Origin: M3007 sp044226205
GTDB taxonomy: Bacteria > Bacteroidota > Bacteroidia > Chitinophagales > Saprospiraceae
Direction of reading: 5' to 3'
Assembly: GCA_044226205.1 (NCBI GenBank)
Contig: JBGAHL010000024.1
Location: forward strand, 22,474-86,473
Length of the DNA: 64,000 bases
Part shown: positions 1-9,469 of the stretch, in pieces
How the letters are laid out: every line of letters starts with the position of its first letter
Numbering within the stretch: the first letter of the stretch is position 1
Notes under the pieces: model-generated
The model's database searches: none
What the model saw: the letters and a program-made list of their open reading frames with translations, nothing else
Told to the model about the DNA's origin: nothing
Made by a program: the position numbers and the translations under genes

Positions 1-1803
1 GTAGACCAGCCGGGGAATTATTCCGTCACGGTAACCAATGAATTCGGTTGTACCTCGGTCTACACATTTGACCTCTTGCTTGCCAGCGACCCCGACTGCA
101 CCACCATTGGCGGCAGCGTCGTGCATGACCAAAACAGCAACTGCCTGAACGACCCCGGCGACACACCGCTCGGCGGCTGGATTGTCGAAGCCGTGGGGGC
201 GGATACCTTCTACGCCGTCACCAATGCCAGCGGCAATTACCAGATCGCCGTCGATCCGGGCAATTACAGCCTGCATACCATCCTGCCCAACGGCCTGTGG
301 ACGGAATGCCCGCCCGTACCCGTCACGATTACCAACCCCGGCGATATGGCTACGGCCGACATCCCTGTGCAGGCCGTGGTGCTCTGCCCTGCCCTGACGG
401 TCGATCTGAGCACCTTTCAGTTGCGCCGTTGCTTTACCAACAACTACTACTACGTCAATTACTGCAACCAGGGGCCCGTCGAGGCCACCGACGCCTACGT
501 CGATCTTTCACTCGACCCCTATCTGACGCCCACCGCTTCCTCGAAGCCCTACCAGGCATTGGGCAACAATGTGTACCGCTTCAACCTGGGTACCATCGCT
601 TCCGGCGCCTGCGGCGTGTTTTGGGTAAGAATGACGCTCTCCTGTAATGCCGTGCTCGGCCAAACCCACTGCTCCGAGGCGCATATCTATCCCGACACCC
701 TCTGCGACAACGACCCCAACTGGTCGGGCGCCAGCGTCAAGGTGAATGCCACCTGCGACGGCGATTCCGTGCGCTTCAACATCAAAAACGCCGGCTCCGG
801 CCCGATGACCAGCTCCCTCGATTACATCGTGATCGAAGACGGTATCATGCTCATGCAGGCCGGCGGGCCCTCCCTGGGCGTAGGACAGTCGGTCGATGTC
901 GTGGTGCCTGCCAACGGCGCTACCTGGCGGGTCGAAGCCGATCAGGAACCGTTCCACCCGGCCGGCTACCTGCCCGCTGCGGTAGTGGAAGGTTGTTCCA
1001 CATCGGGCGCATTTTCAATGGGTTATGTGCAACAATTTGCCAACCCTGACCAGGGCCCGGCCGACGATGTCGATTGTATGGCCAACATCGGCTCCTACGA
1101 CCCCAATGACAAGCAGGCCTTCCCGATCGGCTACGGCCCCCAACACTACATCCGGCCTGAAACCGAGATCGAATACATGATCCGCTTCCAGAACACGGGG
1201 ACGGATACGGCCTTCAACGTCGTCATTCGCGATACCCTCTCCGGCTGGCTCGACCCCTCGACGGTGACAGCCGGCGCGAGCAGTCATTCGTATCGTTTCG
1301 ATCTGCAAGGCGAAGGCGTGGTGGTCTTTTTCTTCGACGATATTTTGCTGCCCGACAGCAATGTCAACGAACCCGAGTCCCACGGTTTTGTGCGCTTCAA
1401 GGTGTTCCCCAAAGCGGATGTTCCGCTGGAAGAGGATATTCTCAACAGTGCCGCTATTTTCTTTGATTACAACGACCCGGTCATCACCAACACGACCTAC
1501 TACAAAGTGGGCCTGAATTTCATACCGCTTGTGGCGACGCATCAGCCTCACGGCGAGCCGGTCAACATTCAGGTGATGCCCAACCCGGTCTCCGGCATTT
1601 GCCAGGTAGCGCTCGACGGCTGGCCCGCGGGCCAAACCCTGCAACTCACCGTGCTGGACAACACCGGGCGCCTCGTCCGCAGTGAAACAGTCACTGCGCC
1701 CGGCTTCCGCTTCGACGCCGGCAGCTTGTCCAAAGGCCTCTATTTGCTGAAAGTAGCATCGAGCGATGGCAAAACGGGCATTGTGAAAGTCATGGTCGAT
1801 TGA
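1..1803 (+). CDS. T9SS-sorted cell-surface protein, 3' part (5' end outside window)
   Basis: The frame is open from the first base, so the gene begins before the window; 600 residues are visible. The first visible residues resemble the end of an Ig/PKD-like repeat. An SdrD-B-like carboxypeptidase-regulatory fold follows at about residues 32-110. A conserved domain beginning near YDPNDKQ (about residue 365) is typical of large Bacteroidota secreted proteins. The last ~80 residues, starting near MPNPVSG, form a type A T9SS sorting domain. By family knowledge the protein would be exported, cleaved at the C-terminus and anchored to or released from the cell surface. Its function is unknown. A strong hairpin follows the stop. 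Confidence 0.85.
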   Translation, partial: VDQPGNYSVTVTNEFGCTSVYTFDLLLASDPDCTTIGGSVVHDQNSNCLNDPGDTPLGGWIVEAVGADTFYAVTNASGNYQIAVDPGNYSLHTILPNGLWTECPPVPVTITNPGDMATADIPVQAVVLCPALTVDLSTFQLRRCFTNNYYYVNYCNQGPVEATDAYVDLSLDPYLTPTASSKPYQALGNNVYRFNLGTIASGACGVFWVRMTLSCNAVLGQTHCSEAHIYPDTLCDNDPNWSGASVKVNATCDGDSVRFNIKNAGSGPMTSSLDYIVIEDGIMLMQAGGPSLGVGQSVDVVVPANGATWRVEADQEPFHPAGYLPAAVVEGCSTSGAFSMGYVQQFANPDQGPADDVDCMANIGSYDPNDKQAFPIGYGPQHYIRPETEIEYMIRFQNTGTDTAFNVVIRDTLSGWLDPSTVTAGASSHSYRFDLQGEGVVVFFFDDILLPDSNVNEPESHGFVRFKVFPKADVPLEEDILNSAAIFFDYNDPVITNTTYYKVGLNFIPLVATHQPHGEPVNIQVMPNPVSGICQVALDGWPAGQTLQLTVLDNTGRLVRSETVTAPGFRFDAGSLSKGLYLLKVASSDGKTGIVKVMVD

Positions 1804-1829
1804 TCAATCACGCGCCATTTTTAAATCCC

Positions 1830-1867
1830 AAATCGGGGTGTCGGAAAAAAATCCGGCGCCCCGATTT
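1830..1867 (+). terminator. intrinsic terminator-like hairpin after the surface protein gene
   Basis: A stem of about 17 bp with a few G-U pairs closes on an A6 loop. The outer arms are AAATCGGGG and CCCCGATTT. It lies about 26 bases after the stop codon. The trailing T-run is weak, so it may act as a 3'-end stabiliser rather than a strict terminator. Confidence 0.6.
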
Positions 1868-1942
1868 GCATTTATGGAAATTTGTCAAATAACTTTGTGA
1901 CACAAAGTGCTTTCCAAATTTACATTCTAAAACCAGACACAG

Positions 1943-3289
1943 ATGACACCCGAAGTCAATTTCCCCCCAATCCCGCCTTCCAACAGGCCCGAAGAACCCA
2001 ATTTCTGGCAACGCCAGAGCGCGACGCTCAAAGGCATCGTTATTTTTTTCCTCGTCCTCGTGCTGATGATCCCGACGTTTATGGTCGCCGATTTGATCCA
2101 CGAACGCGAAAGCCGTCAGACCGAAGCCATTATGGAGGTGAGCAGCAAATGGGGCCAGCAACAGACGCTGACCGGCCCCGTGCTGGTGATTCCCTACGAG
2201 CAGGTGACGCGCAGTGCGGACGACAAGGAATTGACCCGCGAAACCAAATATGCCTACCTGCTGCCCGACCAGCTCCGCATCGACGGCACGGTCAATCCGG
2301 AAAAAAGGTATCGCGGGATTTTCGAGGTGGTGTTGTACAGCGGCGATCTGCATCTGGAAGGCTCTTTCGAACAGCCGGCGCTCGGCAGCCTCGTCCCCGA
2401 AGGCGCAACGGTGTTTTGGGACAAAGCCAAAATCACGCTCGGCATCCCCGATTTGCGGGGTTTGCAGGATCAGGTAAAACTGCGCTGGAACGGCCAGGAA
2501 AGCGTTTTCGAACCCGGACTGCCCATGCCGGGTGTTGCGCCCAGCGGCATTCACGCCCCGGTGAAAGTGACCGATGCCGCCAAATTCGACTTCAAAATCG
2601 ATGTGTCGCTCAAAGGTTCCGGCTCGCTGTTTTTTACCCCGACAGGCAAGGTCACCACGGTCAGCCTCAACTCTCCCTGGGCCGATCCGAGCTTTACCGG
2701 CGCCTTTTTGCCCGACGAAAAAAACATTTCCGCCCAAGGCTTCCAGGCCAGCTGGAAAGTGCTGAACCTCAATCGAAACTACCCGCAGTCGTGGACAAGC
2801 GACCAGACCATTTCTTTCTCTGAAAGCGGCTTCGGGGTCGATTTTCTGCTTCCTGTGGATAATTATCAAAAATCTACCCGCTCGGTGAAGTACGCCATCC
2901 TCTTTATCAGCCTTACCTTTTTGGTCGTGTTTTTTATTGAAATGGGGCAATCAAGGCGCGTTCACCCCTTCCAGTACGCCCTGATTGGTCTGGCGCTGGT
3001 GATTTTTTACACCCTGCTGGTCTCCATTTCCGAGCACCTGCGTTTCAACGCGGCCTACGTCATTTCGGCGGCCATGACCATCGGGCTGACGGGGCTTTAC
3101 GCCCGGGCTTTGTTCCAGTCGGGCAAAATGGCTCTGCTGGTGAGCGGCACGCTTGCGCTGTTGTACGCCTTCCTGTTCGTCACGCTCCAGTTGCAGGATT
3201 ATGCCCTGCTGATCGGCAGCCTCGGTCTGTTCGTCACGCTGGCGGCGGTGATGTATTTCTCCAGAAAAATCAATTGGTACAAAGCCTGA
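1943..3289 (+). CDS. creD: CreD family inner membrane protein
   Basis: This 448-residue protein has a short cytoplasmic N-terminus and one membrane segment at about residues 32-52. A large periplasmic domain follows, containing the CreD-type stretch GPVLVIPYEQ. The C-terminus has a block of four or five hydrophobic segments from about residue 315 to the end. That arrangement and length match the CreD/Cet family of inner membrane proteins, linked in other bacteria to envelope stress and colicin or beta-lactam tolerance. The molecular role is not established. No CreB/CreC-type two-component pair lies next to it. A small two-helix membrane gene follows after 26 bases and probably shares its transcript. 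Confidence 0.88.
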   Translation: MTPEVNFPPIPPSNRPEEPNFWQRQSATLKGIVIFFLVLVLMIPTFMVADLIHERESRQTEAIMEVSSKWGQQQTLTGPVLVIPYEQVTRSADDKELTRETKYAYLLPDQLRIDGTVNPEKRYRGIFEVVLYSGDLHLEGSFEQPALGSLVPEGATVFWDKAKITLGIPDLRGLQDQVKLRWNGQESVFEPGLPMPGVAPSGIHAPVKVTDAAKFDFKIDVSLKGSGSLFFTPTGKVTTVSLNSPWADPSFTGAFLPDEKNISAQGFQASWKVLNLNRNYPQSWTSDQTISFSESGFGVDFLLPVDNYQKSTRSVKYAILFISLTFLVVFFIEMGQSRRVHPFQYALIGLALVIFYTLLVSISEHLRFNAAYVISAAMTIGLTGLYARALFQSGKMALLVSGTLALLYAFLFVTLQLQDYALLIGSLGLFVTLAAVMYFSRKINWYKA

Positions 3290-3315
3290 GCCCCCTGATT
3301 TTTTCACCCTTCAAG

Positions 3316-3546
3316 ATGAATTTTGCTATGAATTGGTTTGCACGTACCGGCTGGTGGTACCGGCCGGTTGCCTGGCCCGGCTGGCTCCTTTCCTTGTTGT
3401 TCGTCGCCTTTCTGGTGTGGGTGTTTGTCGACATCGACGGCCGTTCGCACTCGGCCAGCGACACGCTCATGAACTGGTCGATTTACGTCGTTCTCACCGC
3501 GCTGATCTACCTGTTGGTCGCCTTTTGGGCGCGGCGGCGCGAGTGA
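3316..3546 (+). CDS. small two-helix membrane protein downstream of creD
   Basis: This 76-residue ORF is not recognised as a named family. It contains two hydrophobic segments separated by a short polar loop (DIDGRSHSASD) and ends in a basic cluster, ARRRE, which suggests a small inner-membrane hairpin protein. The ATG at 3316 is preferred because the longer frame overlaps the creD 3' end; a second ATG at 3328 is also possible. It sits 26 bases after creD and is followed by a strong terminator, so it is probably the last gene of the creD transcript. A role linked to CreD is an inference from position only. Confidence 0.6.
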   Translation: MNFAMNWFARTGWWYRPVAWPGWLLSLLFVAFLVWVFVDIDGRSHSASDTLMNWSIYVVLTALIYLLVAFWARRRE

Positions 3547-3591
3547 AAAAAGCCGTTCAGGGCTTTGCGGCGCGTGTTGGCCGGAATTATG

Positions 3592-3630
3592 GCGCGCCGG
3601 AGCGGTAATCCGTTCCGGCGCGCTTTATTT
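3592..3630 (+). terminator. rho-independent terminator of the creD operon
   Basis: A 14-bp stem (GCGCGCCGGA arm, one G-U pair) with a TAAT loop is followed by a T-rich tract. It begins about 45 bases after the small membrane gene and ends about 50 bases before the peptidase gene. Confidence 0.8.
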
Positions 3631-3675
3631 TTACGGGAAATTAAAAACAACCGATTGTTACAAAACCCACCCGTC

Positions 3676-5883
3676 ATGCGCATTCGAATCAGCCTGTTGC
3701 TCCTGCTGGGGCCTTTGTTCAGCCTTTTGGCTCAAACCCCGATCACGCTGGAAGACATCTGGCAAAACAACACCTTCGCTTCCAAAGGCATTCCGGGCTT
3801 TAATTTTCAAAACGACGGCGTGCATTACACCCGTCTGGCCGGCGCCACCATCGAACAATACGACCTCCGGACGGGCGAAAAATCGGGCCTCATTTTCGAT
3901 GCCGCCTCCGTAAAAACCGATGCAAAAGACTGGAACGGCGCCTTCGACGGCTACACGTTCAGCGCCGATGAATCGAAAATCCTGCTCACGACCAACACGG
4001 AGCCGATCTATCGCTGGAGTTCGAAATCGCAGTTTTTCGTGTACGACCAGAAAAGCAAACAACTCACCCGCCTCTTCGACGGCGCCAAACAACGCTACGC
4101 CAATTTTTCGCCCGACGGCTCCAAAGTGGGTTTTGTTGTGGATAATGACTTGTATTACAAAGACTTAATTTCCGGAAAAACAACCCGCGTGACCACCGAC
4201 GGCAAGATCAACGCCATCATCAACGGCGCCTCCGACTGGGTGTACGAAGAGGAATTCGAACTGGTGCGCGCCTTCGAATGGAGCCCCGACGGCAAACGCC
4301 TGGCCTTCCTGCGCTTCGACGAATCCGAGGTGCCCGAAATGACCATGGAAATGTATCGCGGCGGCATGTACCCCGAAGAAGTGACCTTCAAATACCCCAA
4401 GGTGGGCGAGAAAAACTCCAAGGTGACGGCCTGGATCTACGAGCTGTCGTCCGACCGAAAAGTGTCGGTCGATCTGCCCCGCGACCCGGGCCTCGACGAC
4501 TATTTGCCCCGCATTTGCTGGGCGCCTAACGGCCGCCTCTGCCTCAGCTGGATGAACCGCCACCAAAACCACCTCAAACTGCTGCTCGCCGACCCGGCCA
4601 CCGGCCAAACCAGCCTGCTGCTCGACGAGACCAACAAGTACTACCTTGATTTACACGACGTTACCTTCCTTTCCGACGGATCGGGTTTCCTTTGGCAAAG
4701 CGAAAAAAGCGGGTTCAACCACCTCTACCGCTACGACATGAGCGGCCGCGAAACCGCTGCCATCACCAAAGGCAACTGGGAGGTGACCGGCCTCTACGGC
4801 GTGGACGAAAAGAACGGCCAGGTGTTCTTCCAGGCAGCCGCCAAAAACCCCATGCAGCGCGAACTGTATTCGGTCAAACTCAACGGCAAGGGCATGAAAA
4901 AACTGACCCGCGACAAGGGGATGAACACCGCCCAGTTCAGCAGCACGTTCGATTATTTTGTCAATACGCACTCCACCATCAACACCCCGCCGCAATACGC
5001 CGTGTGCAACCGCGCGGGCAAAGTGGTGCGCGAACTGGAGCAAAATTCGACCGTCCGCGGCTTGCAAACCGACCGCGGAGTGGCGCCTGTCGAGTTTTTT
5101 GACTTTAAAACCTCGGAAGACGTCAAACTGAACGGCTTCATGATCAAGCCGCAGGGGGCGCAATTTGCCGGTCAGAAACTGCCCGTACTGATGTTCGTTT
5201 ACGGCGGCCCCGGCAGCCAGCAGGTGCTCGACCAATGGAAAGGCAACAACTACTGGTGGTTCCAGATGCTCGCCCAAAAAGGCTACGTGGTGGCCTGCGT
5301 CGACAACCGGGGTACCGGCGGACGCGGCGAGGAATTCAAAAAAATGACCTACCTCAACCTCGGCCAACTCGAAACCCGCGACCAGATCGAAGCAGCAAAA
5401 TACATGGGCACCCTGCCCTTTGTCGATCCCGAACGGGTGGGTATTTTCGGCTGGAGCTATGGCGGCTACATGAGCAGCCTTTCGCTGCTGAAAGGCAAAG
5501 ACGTGTTCAAAACCGGCATCGCCGTGGCGCCCGTAACCAACTGGAAATGGTACGACAGCATCTACACCGAGCGCTACATGCAGACCGAGAAGGAAAACCC
5601 GCAGGGCTACGCCGACAATTCGCCCGTCAATTTTGCCGACCAGCTCGAAGGCAATTACCTGCTCATCCACGGCCTGGCCGACGACAACGTGCATTTCCAG
5701 CACACCGCCGAAATGACCAACAAACTCATCGCGGCCAACAAACAGTTCGACACGATGATCTACCCCAACCGCAACCACGGCATCGGCGGCGGCAATGCCA
5801 AAATTCACCTGTACACCCTGATGACCCGTTTTCTCGACGAAAAACTCAAGGGAACGGGCGAGCCGAAAACGGTCAAGCCCTGA
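3676..5883 (+). CDS. dipeptidyl-peptidase IV-type S9 family serine peptidase
   Basis: The 735-residue protein begins with a signal peptide (MRIRISLLLLL..LLAQ), so it is exported to the periplasm or surface. An N-terminal DPP-IV beta-propeller is followed by an alpha/beta-hydrolase domain. The propeller carries DWVYEEE, whose glutamates (residues 191-193) bind the substrate N-terminus in DPP-IV enzymes. The catalytic triad is visible: Ser594 in GWSYGGY, Asp669 in ADDNVHF and His701 in NRNHGIG. By family, it removes N-terminal Xaa-Pro or similar dipeptides from peptides. The ATG at 3676 is chosen over an upstream start because it directly precedes the signal peptide. Length is normal and nothing is missing. 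Confidence 0.93.
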   Translation: MRIRISLLLLLGPLFSLLAQTPITLEDIWQNNTFASKGIPGFNFQNDGVHYTRLAGATIEQYDLRTGEKSGLIFDAASVKTDAKDWNGAFDGYTFSADESKILLTTNTEPIYRWSSKSQFFVYDQKSKQLTRLFDGAKQRYANFSPDGSKVGFVVDNDLYYKDLISGKTTRVTTDGKINAIINGASDWVYEEEFELVRAFEWSPDGKRLAFLRFDESEVPEMTMEMYRGGMYPEEVTFKYPKVGEKNSKVTAWIYELSSDRKVSVDLPRDPGLDDYLPRICWAPNGRLCLSWMNRHQNHLKLLLADPATGQTSLLLDETNKYYLDLHDVTFLSDGSGFLWQSEKSGFNHLYRYDMSGRETAAITKGNWEVTGLYGVDEKNGQVFFQAAAKNPMQRELYSVKLNGKGMKKLTRDKGMNTAQFSSTFDYFVNTHSTINTPPQYAVCNRAGKVVRELEQNSTVRGLQTDRGVAPVEFFDFKTSEDVKLNGFMIKPQGAQFAGQKLPVLMFVYGGPGSQQVLDQWKGNNYWWFQMLAQKGYVVACVDNRGTGGRGEEFKKMTYLNLGQLETRDQIEAAKYMGTLPFVDPERVGIFGWSYGGYMSSLSLLKGKDVFKTGIAVAPVTNWKWYDSIYTERYMQTEKENPQGYADNSPVNFADQLEGNYLLIHGLADDNVHFQHTAEMTNKLIAANKQFDTMIYPNRNHGIGGGNAKIHLYTLMTRFLDEKLKGTGEPKTVKP

Positions 5884-5889
5884 GCCTTG

Positions 5890-6372
5890 TCAAGCGCCCG
5901 GGTCGGGAAAATCGGGCAAAAAAGCGTACGAATTTTGTCCGTAATCGATCGAGCAACAAAAAGTGGACAGCCCGTTGGTGATGGCCAGATACGGCACCTG
6001 CAAGGCCATGTTGTAGCGGGCGGCCTGCCCGAAAACAGCCTCGGTCAGCGCCACCTTGGGCGACTTGCATTCGACGAGCAACCAGGGCTGCAAAGCGGCA
6101 TCGAAGACCAGAATGTCGCCGCGCCGTGGCTGGCCGTTGACTTTCAGGCCGATTTCGACACGGATGCGGTTGGCCGGGTAATTTTTGACGTCGAGCAGAT
6201 AACGCAGCACGAGCTGCCGCAGCAATTCCTCGGGGGTCAGCACCACGTCTTTCCGCCGAATGGGATCGCGGACCAGCATGGTTTCGCCGACGCGAACGAG
6301 TTGCAGGCCGGGCTGGAATTGTAAAAAATCGAGTTCGAGGCGCACGGGGCGAAATTCAACTTTTATCAGCAA
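5890..6372 (-). CDS. orphan HsdR N-terminal-like (PD-(D/E)XK fold) protein
   Basis: This 160-residue protein matches the stand-alone type I restriction enzyme R-protein N-terminal domain found in many Bacteroidota. The nuclease-fold signature is visible as Asp86 in RRGDILVFD and Glu101/Lys103 in VECKSP. No helicase, methyltransferase or specificity gene lies beside it, so it is not part of a recognisable restriction system. Its cellular role is unknown. It converges with the peptidase gene (6-bp gap). Its start is only 11 bases from the start of the divergent cyclase gene, so the two genes' translation starts and promoters must overlap. Confidence 0.82.
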   Translation of the reverse strand: MLIKVEFRPVRLELDFLQFQPGLQLVRVGETMLVRDPIRRKDVVLTPEELLRQLVLRYLLDVKNYPANRIRVEIGLKVNGQPRRGDILVFDAALQPWLLVECKSPKVALTEAVFGQAARYNMALQVPYLAITNGLSTFCCSIDYGQNSYAFLPDFPDPGA

Positions 6373-6383
6373 ATCAAGGAAAA

Positions 6384-7193
6384 ATGCGCATCCATTTTAC
6401 CCATAACAACCGCCTTTACCTGGCCGATCTCAGCCAGGGCGCGGACCTTTCGCTGCCGCTCCGCGACGGCCTCGACAATCCCAATTGCTTCTGGGCGCCC
6501 GCGCCCGAATTTTCGCCGGTGCGCATGGGCGATTTCGTGGGCAGCACCGCCGAAGGCGGCCCCGTCAATTTTTACAATGTGCGCTTCAATCCGCACGGCA
6601 ATGGCACGCACACCGAATGTGTGGGCCACATCGCCCGCGAACGTTTCGTGCTGCGCGACTGCCTGCGCGACACCCATTGTTTTGCCAAACTCGTCAGCAT
6701 TTTCCCGCGCCGAACCGAGGAGGGCGACCGGGTTATTTTTAAAGACCAGATCGAGGAACTGCTGTCGGCCGGGGAGGCGGAAGCCCTCGTCCTGCGCACG
6801 CTGCCCAACGACGAGCGCAAACGCGCCATGCAATATTCGGGCGCCAACCCGCCTTACCTGCACCACGAAGCCGCCGCCTGCCTCGCCGAATACGGGGTGC
6901 GGCACCTCCTGCTCGACCTGCCTTCGGTCGACCGCGAAGAAGACGGCGGGCAGCTGCTGGCGCATCGCGCCTTCTGGCGCTACCCGGACGCCATACGAAC
7001 CGATTGTACCATCACGGAACTGATTTTCGCGCCGCCGGAATTGCCCGACGGCTACTACCTGCTCAACCTGCAAACGGCTGGTTTCGAACTGGATGCGAGT
7101 CCGTCGCGACCGGTTTTGTATGCCGTACAAGAAGGGCGGCAGAGCAATGACGCCCTGCCGCCCGATCAACTACCTGTTCTTCCTGGCGGGTAG
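6384..7193 (+). CDS. cyclase / arylformamidase-like metal hydrolase
   Basis: The 269-residue protein belongs to the cyclase family (PF04199), which includes bacterial kynurenine formamidases. The metal-binding signature HGNGTHTE occupies residues 71-78, a variant of HxGTHxD. A later segment, LLDLPSVDREEDGG, fits the family core. The substrate cannot be read from the sequence, and no kynurenine pathway gene is adjacent, so a different amide or ester substrate is possible. An AAGGAAAA ribosome-binding-like sequence precedes the ATG. The 5' end faces the divergent HsdR_N-like gene across 11 bases. Confidence 0.85.
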   Translation: MRIHFTHNNRLYLADLSQGADLSLPLRDGLDNPNCFWAPAPEFSPVRMGDFVGSTAEGGPVNFYNVRFNPHGNGTHTECVGHIARERFVLRDCLRDTHCFAKLVSIFPRRTEEGDRVIFKDQIEELLSAGEAEALVLRTLPNDERKRAMQYSGANPPYLHHEAAACLAEYGVRHLLLDLPSVDREEDGGQLLAHRAFWRYPDAIRTDCTITELIFAPPELPDGYYLLNLQTAGFELDASPSRPVLYAVQEGRQSNDALPPDQLPVLPGG

Positions 7194-7218
7194 GTTCCGC
7201 ATCGTATTATTCTGTTTA

Positions 7219-7911
7219 CTAATTGCCGTTGATAATGGTTTCATAGTCTGCCTGTGAAAGCCGCTGCGGAGCGTACGTAACGCCGCGGTTGGACAAATTG
7301 CGGACCATTGCCCTGATGTGGTTGCCCGAGGCCCGATAGAGGTTGTCGTACACGAGCCGGATATCCTGATTGTCGATCACGCCGTTGAGCGCCGTTTTCA
7401 AATCCATAATATCCACTTCTTCGATCAGGGCCCCGACTTTGAGCGCTTCAATTACACTTTGATTGCCCTGCTGTATCAGTTGATTGTAAAGCGTTTGAAG
7501 GTCGGCGTTTGTAAATACGCCAAGGCCATTCGCGCCTACCGGGTCGGCAACCTGGTATTTTTGAAGCAACATCAGCACTGCATCCGTATGGGTTTGTTCG
7601 CTGGACTGGATATTGTTAAAAATATTCACGCCCCATTTTGCATACATGGCAACGTAGACGTCGTGTGCGAGCTTTTCTTCTTCCCGCATGTACAGGAGGC
7701 TCGCTTTTTCCGCTTCGCTCAATGACTCTGTCGGCAACTGGTTCAGATTGTACTGACAATTGGCGGCATTGATGTTCGAGGAACCGTCGGGCTGAACCAG
7801 CAGCGACATGTTGGGCGGGATCGAATCCTGACTTTTGTTACAGCCGGTAAGCGGTGCGGCGCCGATACCAAGCAACATCACCGCGGCGAGATTAAATGCT
7901 AAGGTTTTCAT
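7219..7911 (-). CDS. DUF2202 ferritin-like lipoprotein
   Basis: This 230-residue protein has a lipoprotein signal ending at Cys24 (LTGC). A helical DUF2202 domain follows. The segment MREEEKLAHDVY (about residues 75-86) and a later EQTH supply the Glu and His residues expected of a ferritin-like metal-binding four-helix bundle. By family, it may bind a di-metal centre in the periplasm, but no enzymatic activity has been assigned. It stands alone between convergent and same-strand genes; the 140 bases upstream contain an AT-rich stretch likely to hold its promoter. Confidence 0.85.
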   Translation of the reverse strand: MKTLAFNLAAVMLLGIGAAPLTGCNKSQDSIPPNMSLLVQPDGSSNINAANCQYNLNQLPTESLSEAEKASLLYMREEEKLAHDVYVAMYAKWGVNIFNNIQSSEQTHTDAVLMLLQKYQVADPVGANGLGVFTNADLQTLYNQLIQQGNQSVIEALKVGALIEEVDIMDLKTALNGVIDNQDIRLVYDNLYRASGNHIRAMVRNLSNRGVTYAPQRLSQADYETIINGN

Positions 7912-8054
7912 GACTGAAACATTGGTTGGTGAAAATTTCAGTTCAAAATTGGGGGGATAAAAAAGCGATTTGCCGTGACCAATATCACACCATCGTATTT
8001 TTGCGATAAATAATTGTAAAAAATCAGCTCGCCGCTTTTAGTACACGGAAATGA

Positions 8055-8684
8055 TCAGAACCTGTACCCGTCGAGCCCGTCGAGCGTACGCAGCTTGTTT
8101 TCAAAAACAACCAGGCTTTTTGCTTTCCCAACCAGTTGATAATGAAGGGTCAGGCTGCTGCGGGTAAAACTTCTCCCGACAAGTTTGAAGCGCAGCCCGC
8201 ATTGCCGCATCATGTTTTCAAGGGCCGGCACCGTGTCCGGGTTTCTCACGATGATGATGCATTTGCGCGAGTGGTAAATCGCCAAAAAGCGCTCCTGCAC
8301 GTTTTCAAATACTTCCAGCACGACCAGCACGATGCCCAGGGTCGCCCAGGCCAGCGAATACGAGCCGATGCCGCAGGCCATGCCGAGCGAAGCGGCAGCC
8401 CAGACGGTAGCCGCCGTGGTCAGGCCGCGGATCGAACCTTTTTCCCGAAAAATGATCCCCGCGCCGATAAAACCGATCCCCGTCAGAATATTGGCCGCCA
8501 CGCGGTCGGGCGACATGGTACCGCCCAGCCGAATCGACAAAATGGTGAACAAGGCCGAGGCGATGGTAATGAGGGCGATTGTTCGAAAGCCCGCGGGTTT
8601 CTGGCGATATTCGCGTTCGAGACCCAACAGGCTCCCGATCGCCAGCGCGTGCAACAGGCTGATTAATTCACTGACATGGTCCAT
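8055..8684 (-). CDS. MgtC/SapB family inner membrane protein
   Basis: The 209-residue protein has four or five hydrophobic helices in the first ~130 residues. The family motif GLEREYRQKPAG sits near residues 20-31, and GIGFIGAGII and RGLTTAATVWAAASLGMACG follow. A soluble C-terminal domain of about 80 residues looks ACT-like. The MgtC family is linked to magnesium limitation and control of membrane energetics in other bacteria; the role here is inferred. The ATG at 8684 gives the normal family N-terminus; the longer frame adds a basic, non-conserved leader. It is divergent from the DUF547 gene. Confidence 0.88.
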   Translation of the reverse strand: MDHVSELISLLHALAIGSLLGLEREYRQKPAGFRTIALITIASALFTILSIRLGGTMSPDRVAANILTGIGFIGAGIIFREKGSIRGLTTAATVWAAASLGMACGIGSYSLAWATLGIVLVVLEVFENVQERFLAIYHSRKCIIIVRNPDTVPALENMMRQCGLRFKLVGRSFTRSSLTLHYQLVGKAKSLVVFENKLRTLDGLDGYRF

Positions 8685-8773
8685 GAAGGCAAAAAAATTG
8701 AAAAAGCCAGACCTTTTGCAGTCGAAGCGCGTTTTTTTTCGCAACAACAAACACACCAGCCACGATCAGCCCT

Positions 8774-9466
8774 ATGCTGAAATACCTGACCGCAGTCCTG
8801 ATCCTTTGCTCCGCCCCGTCGTTTGCGCAGCCCGACTACGACGCCTACAACGCCTTGCTCGGCCAGTACGTGTCGGCCGACGGACGGGTCGATTACCCCA
8901 AACTCAAAGCCAACCGCGCCGCACTCGACGCCGTGGCCGCGCAGTTTTCGGCGCAACAGCCCTCCGAACGCTGGTCGCGCGAGGAACAAATGGCCTTCTG
9001 GATCAACGCCTACAACCTGTTCACCCTGCGCCTGATCGTGGACCATTATCCTTTAAAAAGCATCATGGACCTCGACGGTGGAAAAACCTGGGACCTCCAA
9101 CGCATCACCATCGGCGGCACGGCGTATTCGCTCAACCAGATCGAAAACGAGATCCTTCGCCCCCGTTTCAAGGACCCTCGCATCCATTTCGCCATCAATT
9201 GCGCCGCCCGGTCGTGCCCGCCGCTGTACAACCAGGCTTTCCGCCCCCAAACCCTGCAACAACAACTCGATGCGCGCACCAGACGCTTCATCCGCTCGAA
9301 AAACAACGCCCTTGCCCCAAAAACGGTCAAAGTGTCGAAAATTTTCGAGTGGTACGCGGCCGATTTCGGGGCGTTGATCCCATTCCTGAACCGCTATGCC
9401 CCGGTGAAAATCGAACCGACCGCAAACGTGAGTTTTCTACCTTACGACTGGAATCTGAACGATTAG
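8774..9466 (+). CDS. DUF547 domain secreted protein
   Basis: This 230-residue protein has a signal peptide (cleavage near SFAQ, residue 19) followed by a DUF547 domain. Family hallmarks are FWINAYN at residues 75-81, SLNQIENEILRPRF, and a Cys-containing segment, CAARSCPPL. DUF547 proteins have no firmly established activity. It is followed after only 3 bases by an FAD oxidoreductase and then a membrane iron-sulfur protein, so the three genes almost certainly form one operon. That suggests a link to an extracytoplasmic redox task, which is an inference from context. Confidence 0.86.
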   Translation: MLKYLTAVLILCSAPSFAQPDYDAYNALLGQYVSADGRVDYPKLKANRAALDAVAAQFSAQQPSERWSREEQMAFWINAYNLFTLRLIVDHYPLKSIMDLDGGKTWDLQRITIGGTAYSLNQIENEILRPRFKDPRIHFAINCAARSCPPLYNQAFRPQTLQQQLDARTRRFIRSKNNALAPKTVKVSKIFEWYAADFGALIPFLNRYAPVKIEPTANVSFLPYDWNLND

Positions 9467-9469
9467 GGT

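Noticed and set aside
5890..6372. A restriction system next to the peptidase gene
   Set aside because: Only a stand-alone HsdR_N-like domain is present; no helicase, methyltransferase or specificity gene is adjacent.
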